From Davidsoniella eucalypti (Eukaryota; Ascomycota; Sordariomycetes; Microascales; Ceratocystidaceae): a stretch of DNA of 64,000 nucleotides. Every line of letters begins with the position of its first letter. Position 1 is the first letter of the stretch. The notes below the pieces were generated by a model, which worked only from the letters and a program-made list of their open reading frames with translations, was not told where the DNA came from and searched no databases. Positions 21,914-35,623 of this stretch are shown here, piece by piece. The translations under genes and the position numbers were made by a program. The stretch lies in assembly GCA_004009845.1 (NCBI GenBank), contig RMBW01000100.1:51281-115280 (forward strand). The letters are read 5' to 3'.

Positions 21914-23692
21914 CGTGTGTTGTCTGGCAGGATATCAGATCATGCGATCATAGAGAAGGAGAGTCAAGAGAAGAGGCAAAGATAATGGATTATAACGATA
22001 CCTATGTGTGACAAATGCCTAGGTAATCATGTAATATATCAAAAACAACAGTGACATGTTTCCCCAGGTCTGGGCTGGCATTTATTTTTATATTCTTTCC
22101 AAGGTCGCAAGGCGTCGGGCTCGTTTGGGCGCGGTTTCCCTTCATCGTATTGCTTGGAATGTACTCCCACCCTGGAAGACTAATTTGAATGCAACTTCCG
22201 CTTGCTACAAAATACGCTAAGCGTAGCAGTCGTTCTGCTTCGGTCTTGTTCTTGTTAGATTATCAGCCTTCTCCAACCGTACCGTGCATACACCGTGCGA
22301 CTTGTCTCACCTCTAAACACATGACGGTGAATCTTCTTCTTTTACAATTGTTTTTGCCTTCGTTGGTCTGTGTTCGGCTAAGAAAACAACAACGCTTTCA
22401 TCGCCTTGACTAACTTCCGTACATGATCTACACTCTAGTAGTTCGCCTGGTTTGGCTGTAGTTGCGGCTAGTCATACATATTCTACACAAGACTTATGAG
22501 GCTTCGTCTCGGTAGCTCGATGTAGTGCCTACTTGAAAGGGACTGTAAATCCAAAGATTAAATAACACGGCGTCGAGCTGTTAAAAAACCAAAAACTAAG
22601 TATATGTATCTATATGTACCGTGACTAACTAGCCCCTTTCTGGAAGCCAGATACATTATCGGAGACTTTTGTCTTTACTTTTAGTTTGCGTTTTATTAGC
22701 TAACAATAATCAACTGATCCTCGCCGTGGTAGGCAGTGCAAACCAAAGAAAATACGCCGATGCTACATAGAAAAGCAAAAATGGTCGTCAGTAAGGAACA
22801 ACGTTCTACAATCTTCAAGATCCTGACATAGGGTCCTGATATGACAAGTCAGGATTGCTAGTCTCTGTGTCGGCCTTGACATCAGGAGACTAAAACAGTT
22901 CATCAAGTAGTATGTACGATAAGCCTTGCCAGTTTTCTGCCTATGGCTTAGATCTTTTTCTTCTCTTTTAAAAAAAGCTTGTTGTAAATAAGAAACAATC
23001 TTGGGGAAAAGAGAAGATAAGCTTAATAGGGAGACTTTTCTCGATTCGGATATTGTGAAATCCTCGCTTATTTTGTTGATGGTTTGCCCTGTTTGTATAC
23101 AATTACAGCTAAAGCAGACAGAATTTGATTTGGACTGTGGTATTTTAGCCTTAACGTATGTACCAAGCGTTTATTATGTGAAAATTAAGGACTCTTTCCC
23201 TCGTCAATTAATTGTGATAAAAGAGAAAAGTAGACAAACATGTAAATCACAGTTTGTGCTACAGTCTTGCCACTGATTCGGCTGCTAATATAAGCTACTT
23301 GCTTTACATACGAACTTACTAATAAGGTCAATCAATTGTCAGATAACTTCAGATGAAAGGAAAAAGACGGCACTGATTCTGATCAAGACAAAAAAGTCAT
23401 TATTTTCTTGGTGTTCTTTCTAGTCATTTATTATAATTAGTAGCTGATCTATGCATGACATGCCCATGTCTGTAATTCGTAAACCTCATAACACTCTCCC
23501 TTTCTCGCCAGGATCATAGACGGATGCAGGCTTAGTTTCGGAATATAAAGCCACCGGATCCCGTCCCGTTTCCCCACATCTGAACGTCATGTGAACAACT
23601 CCTATAATATGGCGCTTCCGCGAGAAAGTCACCTCACGGCAATGCTCACTTGGGCTTCTCGATGTCTTCGATCAAGATTCCTTTTCCAGAAA
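21914..23692. other. 1.8-kb intergenic region, no gene seen
   Basis: Lies between the SPFH gene start and the APC10 stop, both on the minus strand. It is AT-rich with several short T and A runs (for example near 22970). Short open frames here do not resemble proteins. The SPFH promoter should be in 21914-22300. Confidence 0.45.
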
Positions 23693-24543
23693 CTACCGTA
23701 GAGACATCGACGCTACCGAGTTTGGTCCTCTGAGTAACGAATCGAATACCCAGTCGTCCAGAGCCGCTTCTTGAAGCAACTTCTTCCTACGGGCCGCCGT
23801 CAGCTCACTCTGATCTGCGCCATCGCCATCCTCCTCTTCACCTTCCCTTCCTGCCGTTCTCATCGCCCGCATAGGTATCTGACCGCTTGCTACCAGATGA
23901 TTCATGCTTCCCGATGCTGGAATATCAGCCATCTGATCGGCATCAAGAGCCGGCATTCCGTCTCCTCCCGGCGCCCTCTCCTCACTATCCTGCGCATAAA
24001 TCTTGATGCCGCGGAGATGCGTGTCCTTTCCGTTTTGGTGGTTCTCTAGAATGACCATCTGGAACACGTACGATACGAGTGTATTACCGTCTAGGCCACC
24101 GCCGCACCCCATGATCGGCACGTCTTGCCAGCCGACTGGTGTTGTCAGCTCGACGGACGCAAATTCTATTAGCGTATTCTCGCCGGTTCCTGACTTGAAC
24201 ACAATCTTGGTCGGGGTATAAGACTCATCCTCGTCGTAGTTAACGTAGAATCGGATGGCACGGATCGACACCCGCTTGATGAAGTACACTGTGAGTTTGT
24301 GAGGCTGGGGGCCGTCTGATCTAGATATCACACAATAGTTAGTATATTTTGTCACACACCAAATATAGAAGACTTGGAGGGGCGTAGGGAGAGGCGAAAA
24401 CATACTGCCAGTAGAGCTTGAGATCGTCGCTGCGGAGCTCATCCACCCCGTTGCCTTGTTTATGGCTATTAACCGTGAACCGGCCCAGGTTCGAGATCTC
24501 CTTCAGTCCCAGTGCCGCCGGGTTCATGGCGTTTTCACGGTCT

Positions 24544-24575
<32 letters not shown>

Positions 24576-25839
24576 CTCCTCCTCGTCTTCTCTGTCGGCG
24601 TTTCCTCCGCTCGCGCCATCCACGCTATTCTCTTCGTACCCCTCTTCCTCGATCTCGCCGTTCTGCATCTCGTGGATCTCCTGAACGCTCATGTATGGCC
24701 GGCCTGTGGTGTTGCTGTTGCCCGGGGCGCCAAGTGAGGCTGATGGTGAAGTGAAGGAGTTGTGCTGCTGCGCCATTGAGGCCATGTGATGGGTGGCAAA
24801 GTACGAGGCCTCAAGGCTCCCGATGCTACTGTCTGACTCAGAACCTGAAGCAGCGCCGCTACCACCACCTCGGTGGTGATGGTGGTGGTGATGGCGATAT
24901 TGGCCATGCTGATGTTGAGTGCCTCTGGTGCGGCGCTCGATGTCAACCTGGTCTGGGCTTCTGTTTTGCGCCGGTGCTAAGTGGTGGTATTAAAGAGGTC
25001 AGGTTAGCTTGATGTTCTATGCATGATACTTTGCCCAGTGGCTTTCATTATCTAGCCAACGCTTCATCGAGTCAAGATGCAACATGTGACAAGTATAATC
25101 AGACAGCGTACAGCCTCAAACCCTTTTAGGGTTCTCCATGTCCGTCTTCCTAATTTCTATTTCTCGTGTTGTGTCTCTACGTGTCTTAGTATTTTCCATT
25201 GATTCTCATAGCGTATAACGATAGTGATCACGACTGGAGGCTTCCAAGAGGCATACCCCGAGCTTAGAAATCTACACAATCAACGATATAGTGCCACACA
25301 TTATGCAGCCCTAGATACCGACTGTTACACTTGCATGATTCCATGTATGATGGATATCACAGGTATGCATGTTGTATATCACCATCAAATTCGAGGATTT
25401 TCTGCTGTTATCTGCCTCGTCTTGTCTTTGGTGCGTTTCCCCATTGCTCTCTTGCTTGGTTCTCTTCCACATATCTTGACTTACCCTGGAATTGGTGGAA
25501 CAGTCGCCGAGTGGCAGGGCCAGCAGTCAGCGCCTCATCCTGTACAGTGGCGGCCTCGGTGTCCTCGTCGGAGTCGAGGCGTTGGTTTGCGCCAGTCTGG
25601 ATCTGTGGGAAGAACCCCAAATGTTCATGCTCATAGTCCTCTTGCTCTAGTCCTTGTTGTAGTTGTTGTATTTGATGGGTCTGGTGGTGTTGCTGCTGCG
25701 CCGCCGTAAGCCGGGATAGCAGCGAGCCCCGGGCACCACCGCCATTTCCAGGGGCAGACGGGGCTCCCGTGCTGCTAGAAGAAATCATGCCGCTGTTGTT
25801 TCGGCGGGCTCCAGCTCGAGTTACGCGCCGCCCTTCCAT
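23693..25839 (-). CDS. anaphase-promoting complex subunit 10 (Doc1), extended
   Basis: Exons 25839-25485, 24976-24406 and 24320-23693 give 517 residues. The start is the ATG at 25839 (MEGRRVTRAGARRN). The DOC domain spans about 278-430: EISNLGRFTVNSHKQGNGVD, KLYWQSDGPQPHKLTVYF, VSIRAIRFYVNYDEDESYTP, VGWQDVPIMGCGG and HLRGIKIYAQD. This jelly-roll domain helps recognise degrons and aids processive ubiquitination. Unusual for the family (often under 250 residues) are a 277-residue N-terminal extension, with a Gln/His-rich part, seven His in a row and 14 Glu in a row just before the DOC domain, and an 85-residue C-terminal extension. The protein ends in Leu-Arg, similar to the Ile-Arg tail that docks Apc10 on Cdc27 TPRs. 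Intron 1 (508 nt) is the longest in the window. Confidence 0.92.
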
Positions 25840-26095
25840 GGTAGTCAAAGATGTCTTCTATTTTTTTGTTTTTTTTGTTTTTATGTTAATTTAGTCCTTC
25901 GGACGGGCGCTAGCGCCACAGGCACTATGTAGGAGGCGACAGCTAGGGCGTAGCAAAAAGCCGAATGGGTTGCGGTGAGATTATGCAGCTATAAGTATCT
26001 AGTCATACACCGCGACCTTGATATGTTGTCCGGGCCCCGGGACTAAGAAGACCAGCACCTCGTTTGGGACAATAGAATGGCCGTTGTACGCGAAG

Positions 26096-26132
26096 TCACG
26101 TGAAGCATACCAGCACGCTTTATTGCACGTGA
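26096..26132. promoter_or_regulatory. pair of CACGTGA E-boxes upstream of APC10
   Basis: TCACGTGA at 26096-26103 and GCACGTGA at 26125-26132, 29 bp apart and about 260 bp upstream of the APC10 start. TCACGTGA is the preferred site of Cbf1/USF-type bHLH proteins. Two copies this close in a promoter are suggestive but unproven. Confidence 0.35.
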
Positions 26133-26846
26133 TGTTATCGCTTCCCGGACTCTGATTGGGTGCTGTTTTGGAGGCCACGGAGCCAACCATCAGGAGTCCG
26201 ATATTTTCTCTTTTTTGCCATCATAAGTGGGGACTCCAACCTTCGATAGGAATCCATGGTGTGATTTAATGTGGATACCCAACACCACAGAACCAGATTA
26301 ATAGAAATGATGAGTGGGGCCACAACATCATCACAGCATTATCATCATCATGCCAACAATAAAGCATCGAATAATTGGTGAAGAACTTAAGAGATGGCCT
26401 TTTGTTATTCCATTTAGAGGCCCCCTTTTTATTTCCCTCTTTTATGTCTTAGTCGCATAGCATCATCAGTTCTAGCATGGTTGTGTGAATAGGCGTTAGC
26501 CTGTGTATCCGAGAATGTTGTGGGTGGCGTAATATTGTAATAGTCGGATGTACGAAAGTGTGTATATGTATTACTATACAGATATGTTCATGTAGGTAGA
26601 TTTTACGGAAATCCATTTTACGGCTATCATTTAGTCATTCAGATCTAGCTTTGAAACTAAAAGGAAAAGTATATTTGGTCACCTTTTTTTAATCCTGGCT
26701 ATGATCTCATACGAACTAGATAGACGCGGATATAATGAGCCTACGCAATTTTTTTCAATTTTTTTTCAATATCTCTCGTCTACTTCTCTACAATACTGTT
26801 AGGCATTTACAGATACATTCTGACTGAGTGTGTCGGTATCAAAACT

Positions 26847-26864
26847 CATCCGGCCTTCCGGATG
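26847..26864. repeat. perfect 7-bp inverted repeat CATCCGG-CCTT-CCGGATG
   Basis: Two exact 7-bp arms with a 4-base spacer, in AT-rich surroundings about 1 kb upstream of APC10. It could form a small hairpin or be a dyad binding site. No gene is adjacent. Confidence 0.5.
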
Positions 26865-27795
26865 GTCTTAGTGATCAGGCGTCATCAGCGGTGAAGATGC
26901 TGCAAATGCGTCATTCTTTTTCATTGGAAAACAAAGGGAATCAGAATCAGAAAAACAGGACCGCCGCCCATAATTGCTTTTGCACACATCAATTCTTTTC
27001 TTTCACAGATACGATTCAACATGATATATCGCCAACATTCACACCCGCCACACATACAGCACAAATGAGAGACAAAGGATACAACCCCACCCACAAAATG
27101 TACAGAATTGTCTTCTTCACATGCTGAGTGTTGGGGATGCATGGAATTGCTTCGAATCTCGTCCCCGCACCAACTTCTACGTCTCATATACAACCTACAC
27201 AGTCGGGGTGGAGCCGTTGCGCAATAAGCTCACCTGATTCCTAGATATCATTATTTCGAATTCTAGCCAGCACTGCGTAGTATTTTTGTTTCTTTTTCTT
27301 GTCTTTCGCTCTTTCATTTTGGGCTTCATTTTGAACTTGTTTCCACAGTCTGTTTTGCTTTACCATTCTTTTCTTATCAGCTTGGTACGTAATAATACAG
27401 TCCGAAACTTTCTTTTTCTTTTTTTTCTTTTTTTTTTTTTTTCTTTTTTTGCTTCTGAAGTGTTTAGGTGTCGAGCACACTTCATCGTGGTTGGTCAGAT
27501 GCCCTACTGCGTAGAACCATAAAGAACTAGCGAATCTCAATGACGCCATTCTGATTCATGGACTGCACAGTCAGCCACCGGAAGGATTTAGACCCGTAAA
27601 ATGCTCTTTTGTCCATTTTTTACGATTGTTGATTGTGAATGAATGTATCAAGTTATAATAGAAAAATACAAATTCCGGTGTCGCTTGTGTCAAGAGCTGA
27701 GATCGTTAAAAGGGTTAGCTGATCCAGATTGGGGGTTAAATGCCTATAAAAGGTATGTCTGTGATAAGTAGCTCCATGGAAAATCCTGACCAACC

Positions 27796-27820
27796 TTTTT
27801 TTTTTTTGGGGGGGGGGGGG
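27796..27820. repeat. T12-G13 homopolymer junction
   Basis: Twelve T directly followed by thirteen G. Similar but shorter T-to-G junctions or isolated G-runs occur at 39313-39324 (G12), 40995-41003 (G9) and 59212-59228 (T11G6), all in gene-free sequence. The exact lengths may be affected by sequencing error. Confidence 0.7.
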
Positions 27821-30800
27821 AATGCAATTTAACGACATTATAGAAACAAACCTGAGGTCCCGTAATCATGAATGAATGGCGATGGAAGGGAGTCTTAATA
27901 GAGAAGCACATATGGCGAGAGAACTATGTACTTAGTAGATACATAGATTGCACTATATATCTGTATCTGTATACAACAATAAGAACAACGAGTTGGAGAA
28001 GAAGGCAATATTACATGTCCATTTACCGCCATTGATGCTAGATCTAGGCCTAAGAAAAGGGTCCTTTAGTTCTATGGGCTTGTTGTTTACATAAAAAGCC
28101 CGAGTTGATCGGCATGTTCAGTAATACAAAATACCAGCCCGCCTTCAGATTCTATCTTTTCTTATTTACACTTGCGGACAGGGTAACACGGTTCTAGGTT
28201 GTACCGATTTATTCTCTGCCGGCGAAAAATTCAAAGAAAGAAAAAGGTGTGTAGGCCAAATATTCAATTATTTGCTAGCTGCATATGGTAATTCATGACT
28301 CGAGGCCACCTTGGCCAATCAAAAGAGAGAATTTTCCATGAGTCTGAGCCCATACTTTTGACCGGCATTTATGGACCCCAAAAAGCTGGTATAATTTAGA
28401 TGGATCAATTTAGTAGATTAGTCTTCAAATTTCGAGACTCTTTGTCATAGAGGCAAACTCGGCATGTTGCCTGTTATCTTTTGTTCTCTAGATTTCTATG
28501 CTTCCATATACATCTTGAAAATGCACACTGTTATAGGGGCCAACATTCAAAGAGTGTTTGTTAGTGAGCCTTATCTCAATTGAAATTTTGTAATGATTAC
28601 CGATCTGATTCAGTGGAATCGCCATCATTGTAGTATCAGTAATCATTAAATCGCGCAACTCCATAAAAAGAATGGGGTTTAATTACAGCGTTATGTGTTT
28701 ACGTTGGGATTCCGCCATCTTTATCTATATGTGTTCGTCTGTTCCGAAATTATAGGGCAATAGAACAAAATAATTGACAAAACTATAGGGCTTATACCAA
28801 ACTAGTGTTAGTTGTTTGCTGATCTATGCTTTCTTCGAAAGTAAACAGCATTTTTGTCATGACTTTTTTCCCGCTTGTGGGTTTTATATTCTATCAATAG
28901 GCCGAAATGTTAAGATTACTTAGGCGATATATCTCTTCTTAGGGATATGGAAAATGCAAATCTTGCTCGACATTCATACGAGTCGGACAGCTTGTCTGGC
29001 CTATGAAGAGGCGCTGAGATTTGTCCGGAGAGGGTTGAAATTATTCCTATTAATCGTAAACTCGATTTCGATGGAAACCTATAGAATTTTGGACTTTATT
29101 GGAAGCTTACACCTCTGTTTTCTCGTTTTGTGTCTAAATAAAATGAATTTGAACCGAGACTTTTTATTCAATCAATTTATTAGATTTCCCTTTTCTTCTT
29201 CTTTTTTTTTTCAAACTTTTTTTTCGGAATTAAGCAAGTCGGAATCAGAAATTCTGGGACCTTCCCAGAACAAAAAAGAACGATGGGAGTCAATGCCACC
29301 CCGTCCCACTGGCTAGAATAAAAAGTGGATCGACTGACTCGGTTGCCGAACAAAACGCGCTAATTGGCTACTTTGCCAGTGTCGATACTAAACCGTCATC
29401 AAATTTCCTACTTCACCTCATCTTCTCGACTTAGTCTGTGGCCAATATTCAGCAACATTGGCATACAAACAACAAAGTTGCTTTATTCCTACGGCATATT
29501 CCTAGGGTTTTGCCGTCGGACAATATTGTCGACCCATTACTTGAATATTTCCAGCTTTTATCTGATTTATTACTGTCGAGTTCCAGCAAAGTTACTACCC
29601 ATCATAAAAGTGCTATAGCGTGACCTGCCTGGTATCAGATATTTGGTTGCTCGAAAAGCCCCTTTACGTGCTCAGATTGGGCACCAAAATAAATATAACG
29701 CCCCCCCTTGAGATTTCACCACCTTTGTAGCGAGTTGGCTACTGTATTATTCCAGGCTAACGCTAGTATAACGTCATCATGATGCTAACGGTGAAACTTT
29801 CATCGGAGCTGTGTTGATATGGAACATGCAACAATAAAGAATGCTATAAGGGTAAATATTGGGGAATGTGTTTCGAACAGTCACTGGTAATACGCTAAGT
29901 GTGCTGTCTCTGCCTTCGCCCCTTATTGGCTTATCCAATTCCGTTCTATTTACATCAATCTCCGACTTTTTTTCATTAATAATTTTTGTTTGCTCTTCTT
30001 TCTCTCATTCTTGCACCCTTGTTGTCTACTAGATTCATGACTCGCCGCGCACGTATCTACCTACTAGGTGTTTATATTATCTCGTATTTTCACCCGGTGC
30101 ATCTGGTCGACTCCGTATCTCAATGTCTGCTCCCTAATCCCACTTTTTGCGTTTAAATCTACACCCTTTGCCACATTTTTCAATTATTTTGTTGGCCATT
30201 GTGGTAGTTCTTCTTTTTTTTCTTGTTCGACTAGACGAAACCTCAAATATCCTATTTCGCCCCGGTGTTTGAAACCTTTCTGGCCATATTTAACGCCATT
30301 TTTTCTTGTCTATATTGGCACCCTCGATACTTATTAGTAGTCACTTTACTTTATGCAATAATCACCAGATACCTACACTTTTCTTATGGCTTAGCCTGAC
30401 AAAACATCTCAAAAAGAAACATCATCCTAGATAACACTCCCACATATTTCTGAAAAATACTACCCACGAGACATTCCTGTTCCAACTAAATGAATAACCG
30501 CCATGCACTGAATTGGTACGTGGACATGGACTCATGCCTGATCCTCACCGCGGTCAATGCCACTATTACAACCAGTCCTGTCATTTATAATACGAGTCAG
30601 CCTATACCATTATCCAGATGATCAAACACCACAGTCGAGCTCTTCCAAGTGGTTAGGCCACTATCTTTTTCGATGACAACAAAGAGGAACATAACTTCAC
30701 ATTTAGTGGTTTTTTTCTCTTTTCTTTTGTCCTGGTTCTAACTTTCATGTCCTCAATGTGGGATGTGTAGAGAGAATAAATTTCTGTCACTCGCAAGTTT

Positions 30801-31477
30801 AGTTGGTCACTAGAAAATAGTTCAAGATTCATATGTCTACACATATATATATAGGGAGGTGGCTCGCTAGAAGCCAAGGTCATGTGGCCAAAGCAGTAAG
30901 AAAATATCCCTAGCGCCAGATTACAGGCGTGCAGACTTCCTTATGATTATCAACAGCAGCAGGATCAAATCAAGAAGTGCGAATTTTTGCTCTTCTGCTC
31001 GGCGTTATAGTGATGCGGCGTGTGGTTTAGCTTGCCACGCCATTGTTTACAGGCTGTTCCTAGTCGAGCACTGGGATGATACACATCTGTAAAACAGGCT
31101 GACTAGAGCATACATGTAAGTATCCCCAGTTTTGTGTCCTTTTGGGTTCCTTTGGAGGATGGCAAATACTGAATCAGTTACCCTCCATCCTATTTCTTAC
31201 TGGCTAACAAAATGTCATGACGGCCACTGAGAAAGGAAAAAGCCTTTCTTTTTGGATCTTTCTTCCTTTTCATTTTCCTTAATTTTTTTCTTTTCCTTTT
31301 AGCTTACCAGCTAGGGTAGCCCATTCGCAGTCACTATTTTCCCATTACTTCGCACCCGGCTGTTGTTTGACACCGATCTCAGCCCAGTTTCCATGACTCT
31401 TCTTTTTCTCTTGTTTCTTGTACCGTAGGGACTCTTTTTTTCTTCTGTTTTTTTTGTCTTCCCAAAATATAATTTGT

Positions 31478-31499
31478 CAGTCCGGAAAAACAGTCCGGA
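31478..31499. repeat. tandem CAGTCCGGA direct repeats
   Basis: CAGTCCGGA at 31478-31486 and again at 31491-31499, a 13-bp period, each holding the palindrome TCCGGA. Another AGTCCGGA lies at 31682-31689 and a GTCCGGA at 33455. They sit in the pyrimidine-rich region upstream of the bZIP gene and may be binding sites for a zinc-cluster or similar factor. Confidence 0.4.
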
Positions 31500-34400
31500 T
31501 GACCTATTATAATCTCACGCTCCCTTAGAATAGAGTGCCTTCGTCATTTCTTGGCCCTTATTCTCGTTGCATGATGATAGTGAAGTGGTAATCAGTTGAT
31601 GCCATACCCCATGTACCATGGCCCTCTGTTACTATCGACATACAGTGTCGTCACGGTGAGACCACAGAGTGTTTCTGCTCTAGTCCGGAGAGTCTCAGTT
31701 CTTTGATCTTCTGTTCTACAGAGATGGTTTCTTTCGTTTTACTCGCCTAATGTCTAGTAGCCACTAGTTTGATGACTCGCTCACTCCCAGATGGAGTTCT
31801 TCCGCCATGCTAGTATAGCAGCAGTATAACGAGGCCAATTTTGATTACAAACTAAGTATAACCATATGAGCAGAAGCCTGAGCAAAGAAGGGGGGCCCTA
31901 ATAGAGCAGGAACTTACTAGTCAAGCACCTTCTTGTTCTGTATACTTTACTTCGGTCCTGCCTCTGTCGTATCGTCGCTTGTGATTGGCTGGTCTCTATC
32001 TCGAATCTTCCTGTCAGTTAGAGATTTGTGCTCTCTCCTCCTTTCTTCTGTTTTGCCTTAACCTTCTTGCCTTTGACACTGTTATTCTTTGCCCCTGGTT
32101 TTTGCCCTTCATACATTGTCCTCGCCGTAGAATCTGCATCAGCCTTACCTGTCAGTAGTCTCCTAGCCATCAATCTCTCGACCTTCTCTCCGTATCTCCA
32201 TCATCGACCAAGCCTTCTGTCGGTTTCCTGTCGCGCTCTCTTGACCTTGGCTTGCGTTTATCGGCCATTTGAGATAAGCAAATTTATCTCTATCGTCGGT
32301 TTGGCTTTGGCTTGATAAGGTATCCGCTATTGTCCTTTTGGTTTGTGCGAGACTGCTCATTACATTTGCTTGGTGGTCTAGGGACAGCTTGGGCTTGTAT
32401 CCTCTATTCCTTCACCACCGGCATCTTTTTGCCCACCAAACCCTCCAAGTCACCGTTCTGTCACTTACCCTTTACAATAGCATATCCTTACCTTTTTGTT
32501 TTGTTTGCCTTTCGCCTATTGTCTGTTAGTATTATTCCCTTGGTGACACTTCTTCCTATCGGCCCCTCCTTTCCTTTCGGCCCTTCGTATGCTATCGCCC
32601 TAGGCACGAATGACTATTGCTTGCTGACACTATCAGCCTTCAATTTTTCAGGCCTTTATCTCGTCGTTCTCGACACATCTCGACTATAGCGGATCGATCG
32701 AAATTGATACTTACTTCGACAGTCAAACCTTGCCTGGTTCTCTTTGTGTCTGTTGTATAGTCTTAACGTTGAGATCGTTTGTTGATGTTTCACACCCACC
32801 TCGCATGCCCACAACATCCCTATACCTACCTGTTCCACTTACCTATCATCGCCGTATGTCGTGCTGTAAAAACTGTTCTGTTGACCTTTCCCTCAAGTGA
32901 GAAGCATGTCAACGACTAAATGTAGATCGACTCCCCCTAGGATTTTAGCCTGTGGAGTAGAAATTTTTGCGAAGCACAAGTGAGGAGATCGGTCAGAAGA
33001 CAGCACTTATGAGTGGCCGTAGCTTTGAAGACAATCAAAGCAACTAGTCAGGTGCATTTCATCCCAGCCAACGGTACATTGGGTGCCCTGAACTCGTCGG
33101 CATCTTCGTTACCCACCCTTGACTTGTTTTTTTCTTCGTCGATAGTGGTCTGACTTCTGCTTCAGCCACCACTTATCTCGTTCAACCACGGACTGGTGGA
33201 GTTTTGAAAGACTGGCGTCGATTTAAACTCACAGCCATACTTGCCTACCATATCTTTGTTGTATCTGGTAGTAAACCACAACTACTTTGCCTCACCACCA
33301 CTTTTTCTTTCTCTTGTCTCCCACTTTCGTTTGTTGCATCGTAGAATCTCAGTGCAAGCGGTGCAGTTCGGAGAAAGCACGTCAACGACTGTGAGATTTG
33401 CAACAAAAGCACCCACGAGTTTTCGTGCTATTCACGTCGTTTTTTCCTTTTTCGGTCCGGAGAAGTTGTTCGTAGCCTGCAGCCTACACATCAGTTTGCT
33501 GATAGCCTCTCTGTCCCTTCTTCCCCAAGAGTCTTCTTACCTTTTGTCTGCCTACCTTATTTTTGGTCAACTTTGTGCTATCTTTGTCGGTGATATTGCC
33601 GTGACTATAACGTAGGTAGCTGAGTCGACTTGAAGACAATAGACTGCAGTGTAGTAGCCACGCTCGGCCTTCCCTAGCGGAGGTTTTTTACCTTGATTTT
33701 TTTTTCGCTATCGCCTAGTAGTGTTCTTGCTTGGTTTTAGTCTGGCCACTGTAGGGCAGCCCAAAGCTTATAAGCATACTGCTTGTCGTCGTTGTCGTCG
33801 TTGTGCCACCGTAATCATCCATCACAGCCCGCCGCCACCCCTCTAGCACCATAGGCGCATGTCGGCACTGGTCTTGCTAGCCTCTCTATCGAGGGATTTG
33901 CCACTTTCCGTAGGGCCGCCTCAGCAGCTGTTCGTTGCACGCTCACTGTGCTAGTAGCCGTTTGCCATTTCATGTAATGGTCTGTACTAGCCTACTCTCT
34001 TTTTTTCCAACAACCCCAAACCTGAAAATCTGGCACCAAACAAAATCCAGGCCAAACGTTATTGGTTCTGGTCGTCTCGGAATTTTATAGCGAAAAGTAA
34101 GCATCCAACAATAGCAGTAGCGTCTGCCATCTTGCTTATCTCTCTCTCGTCTGTATGTTTGTTTTTTTGTAAGCCTTTTTCTCATGTTCGGCTTTTAGCG
34201 TTCGGATTTCCCACCGCATTATACTTAACTTTGCTAACAGCACTGTGAAGCCATTTGGCAGCAGTCTTTTTCTTTTTTCTGCTTTGTCAACGCAGCCAAT
34301 CTGCACCTTTTTGTCTAGTCACGACCTCTAGACTTTGAATTTTTGCCGACGTCCCGTCCTAGCCATTTTCCCTTCTATCACCATTTTCGTCTTTTCTTCC

Positions 34401-35557
34401 TTCTTGTTCTCGCTTGACTTCCTTACCATCCGCCGTAGTACATCAGCATACTCTGCCGTGCTATTTGTTTTCTCCCCCCCTCACTTCTCTTGCTGCTCTC
34501 TCTAGCATTCAGTCCACACAACTACCTGCTTTCTTACCAGCTGACCCTTCTCTCTCCATCCATCTATCTCTTTCATTTCTCACCTTCGTTGCACCCAAAT
34601 AGTCAGACTAGGCCAAGTCCAGCCCTGTATCTCTGTTTTGCCAAAGCCCAGCCCAACTCAATTACCTTGTCGCTTTTGTGGGCTATCATTTGCTGGGAAA
34701 CAAATAGATTATATAAGTCCACATAACTATCCTCTTTCGGTCGTTGCTGTTGTTGTTGTGCTTAGACGATCCTGGCTTGTATTGCTTGCTCAACACTCAC
34801 CATTGGATTGGGCCTTGTTTTATGCTTGCGTGCCTACTTTACCCTCTTTGTACTGCAACATTCGTACCTAGCAATCGGTAATACTGGTCGGCCATCAACA
34901 ACGTACGCCATTTAGCATATCTTATCAAGCCCTGGCCTTCTACGCACTAAGTATTTGCAGCGCTTCTTGCGTTCCTTAGTTTGTTGGTAGAAGGAATCAC
35001 CCACGGCCTCAAGTTCGCTAGTTCACATTTGATGCCAACAGCAAGCAAACACGAACATACTTCAACTCCAGAAATACTGCACAAAAGACACAGTCGGGCC
35101 ACAATATACCCTTGTCGTCGTTGTCTCTCTGTGGTGGCCATATAGTGTAGTGTTCCTCAGCACTTGCCGACTAAGTCGTCATAAATATATGATCTTGGTA
35201 ATTGCCAAACCTTCCACTGTCAATCAATTTCAGCTCGCTGTCTGTTCTCACTCAGCCTTATCAGAAACATCAGTTCCGCAGCAGCCCAGCTTGTCGATAA
35301 ACACGTCTTTTGCTTTCTCTTTCGCTATTTTGTATCTTTGCAGACCGAAACTTCTCGCCTTTTTTTTTCTTCTTTCGTTCCGTCCTTTCTGTCCAGTAAC
35401 TTACCTCTGGATTTACTTGTCCCCTTAACCTTTTTGTTTTTCTCTTTTCGTCTCACAACTTTGTGAGTGCCACCTTCCTAGCATCAACTCCCCTTTCCCT
35501 CTATCAAACTTTGACTTGTTGGAAGGAGTGGTTGCCATTTTACGAGGCTATCCATTC

Positions 35558-35623
35558 ATGCTACCTTGGGTCCTTTCGCTAACCTTGAAAAGACCTGCAT
35601 CTGCATTTAGCCGTACTTTGTAA
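35558..35623 (+). other. possible upstream ORF (21 codons) before the bZIP gene
   Basis: ATG at 35558 starts a 21-codon frame ending TAA at 35621-35623, 274 nt before the bZIP start codon. No further ATG lies between it and the bZIP start. If the transcript begins upstream, this uORF could limit translation. The transcript start is not known from sequence. Confidence 0.3.

Noticed and set aside
24541..24596. The TTC/CTC stretch as a microsatellite only
   Set aside because: It lies in frame within the APC10 second exon and encodes the acidic Glu run, so it is described with that gene.
32028..32689. Overlapping open frames of 95-125 codons in the region upstream of the bZIP gene
   Set aside because: They are Ser/Leu/Phe/Pro-rich translations of pyrimidine tracts, with no conserved motif and no good start or splice context.
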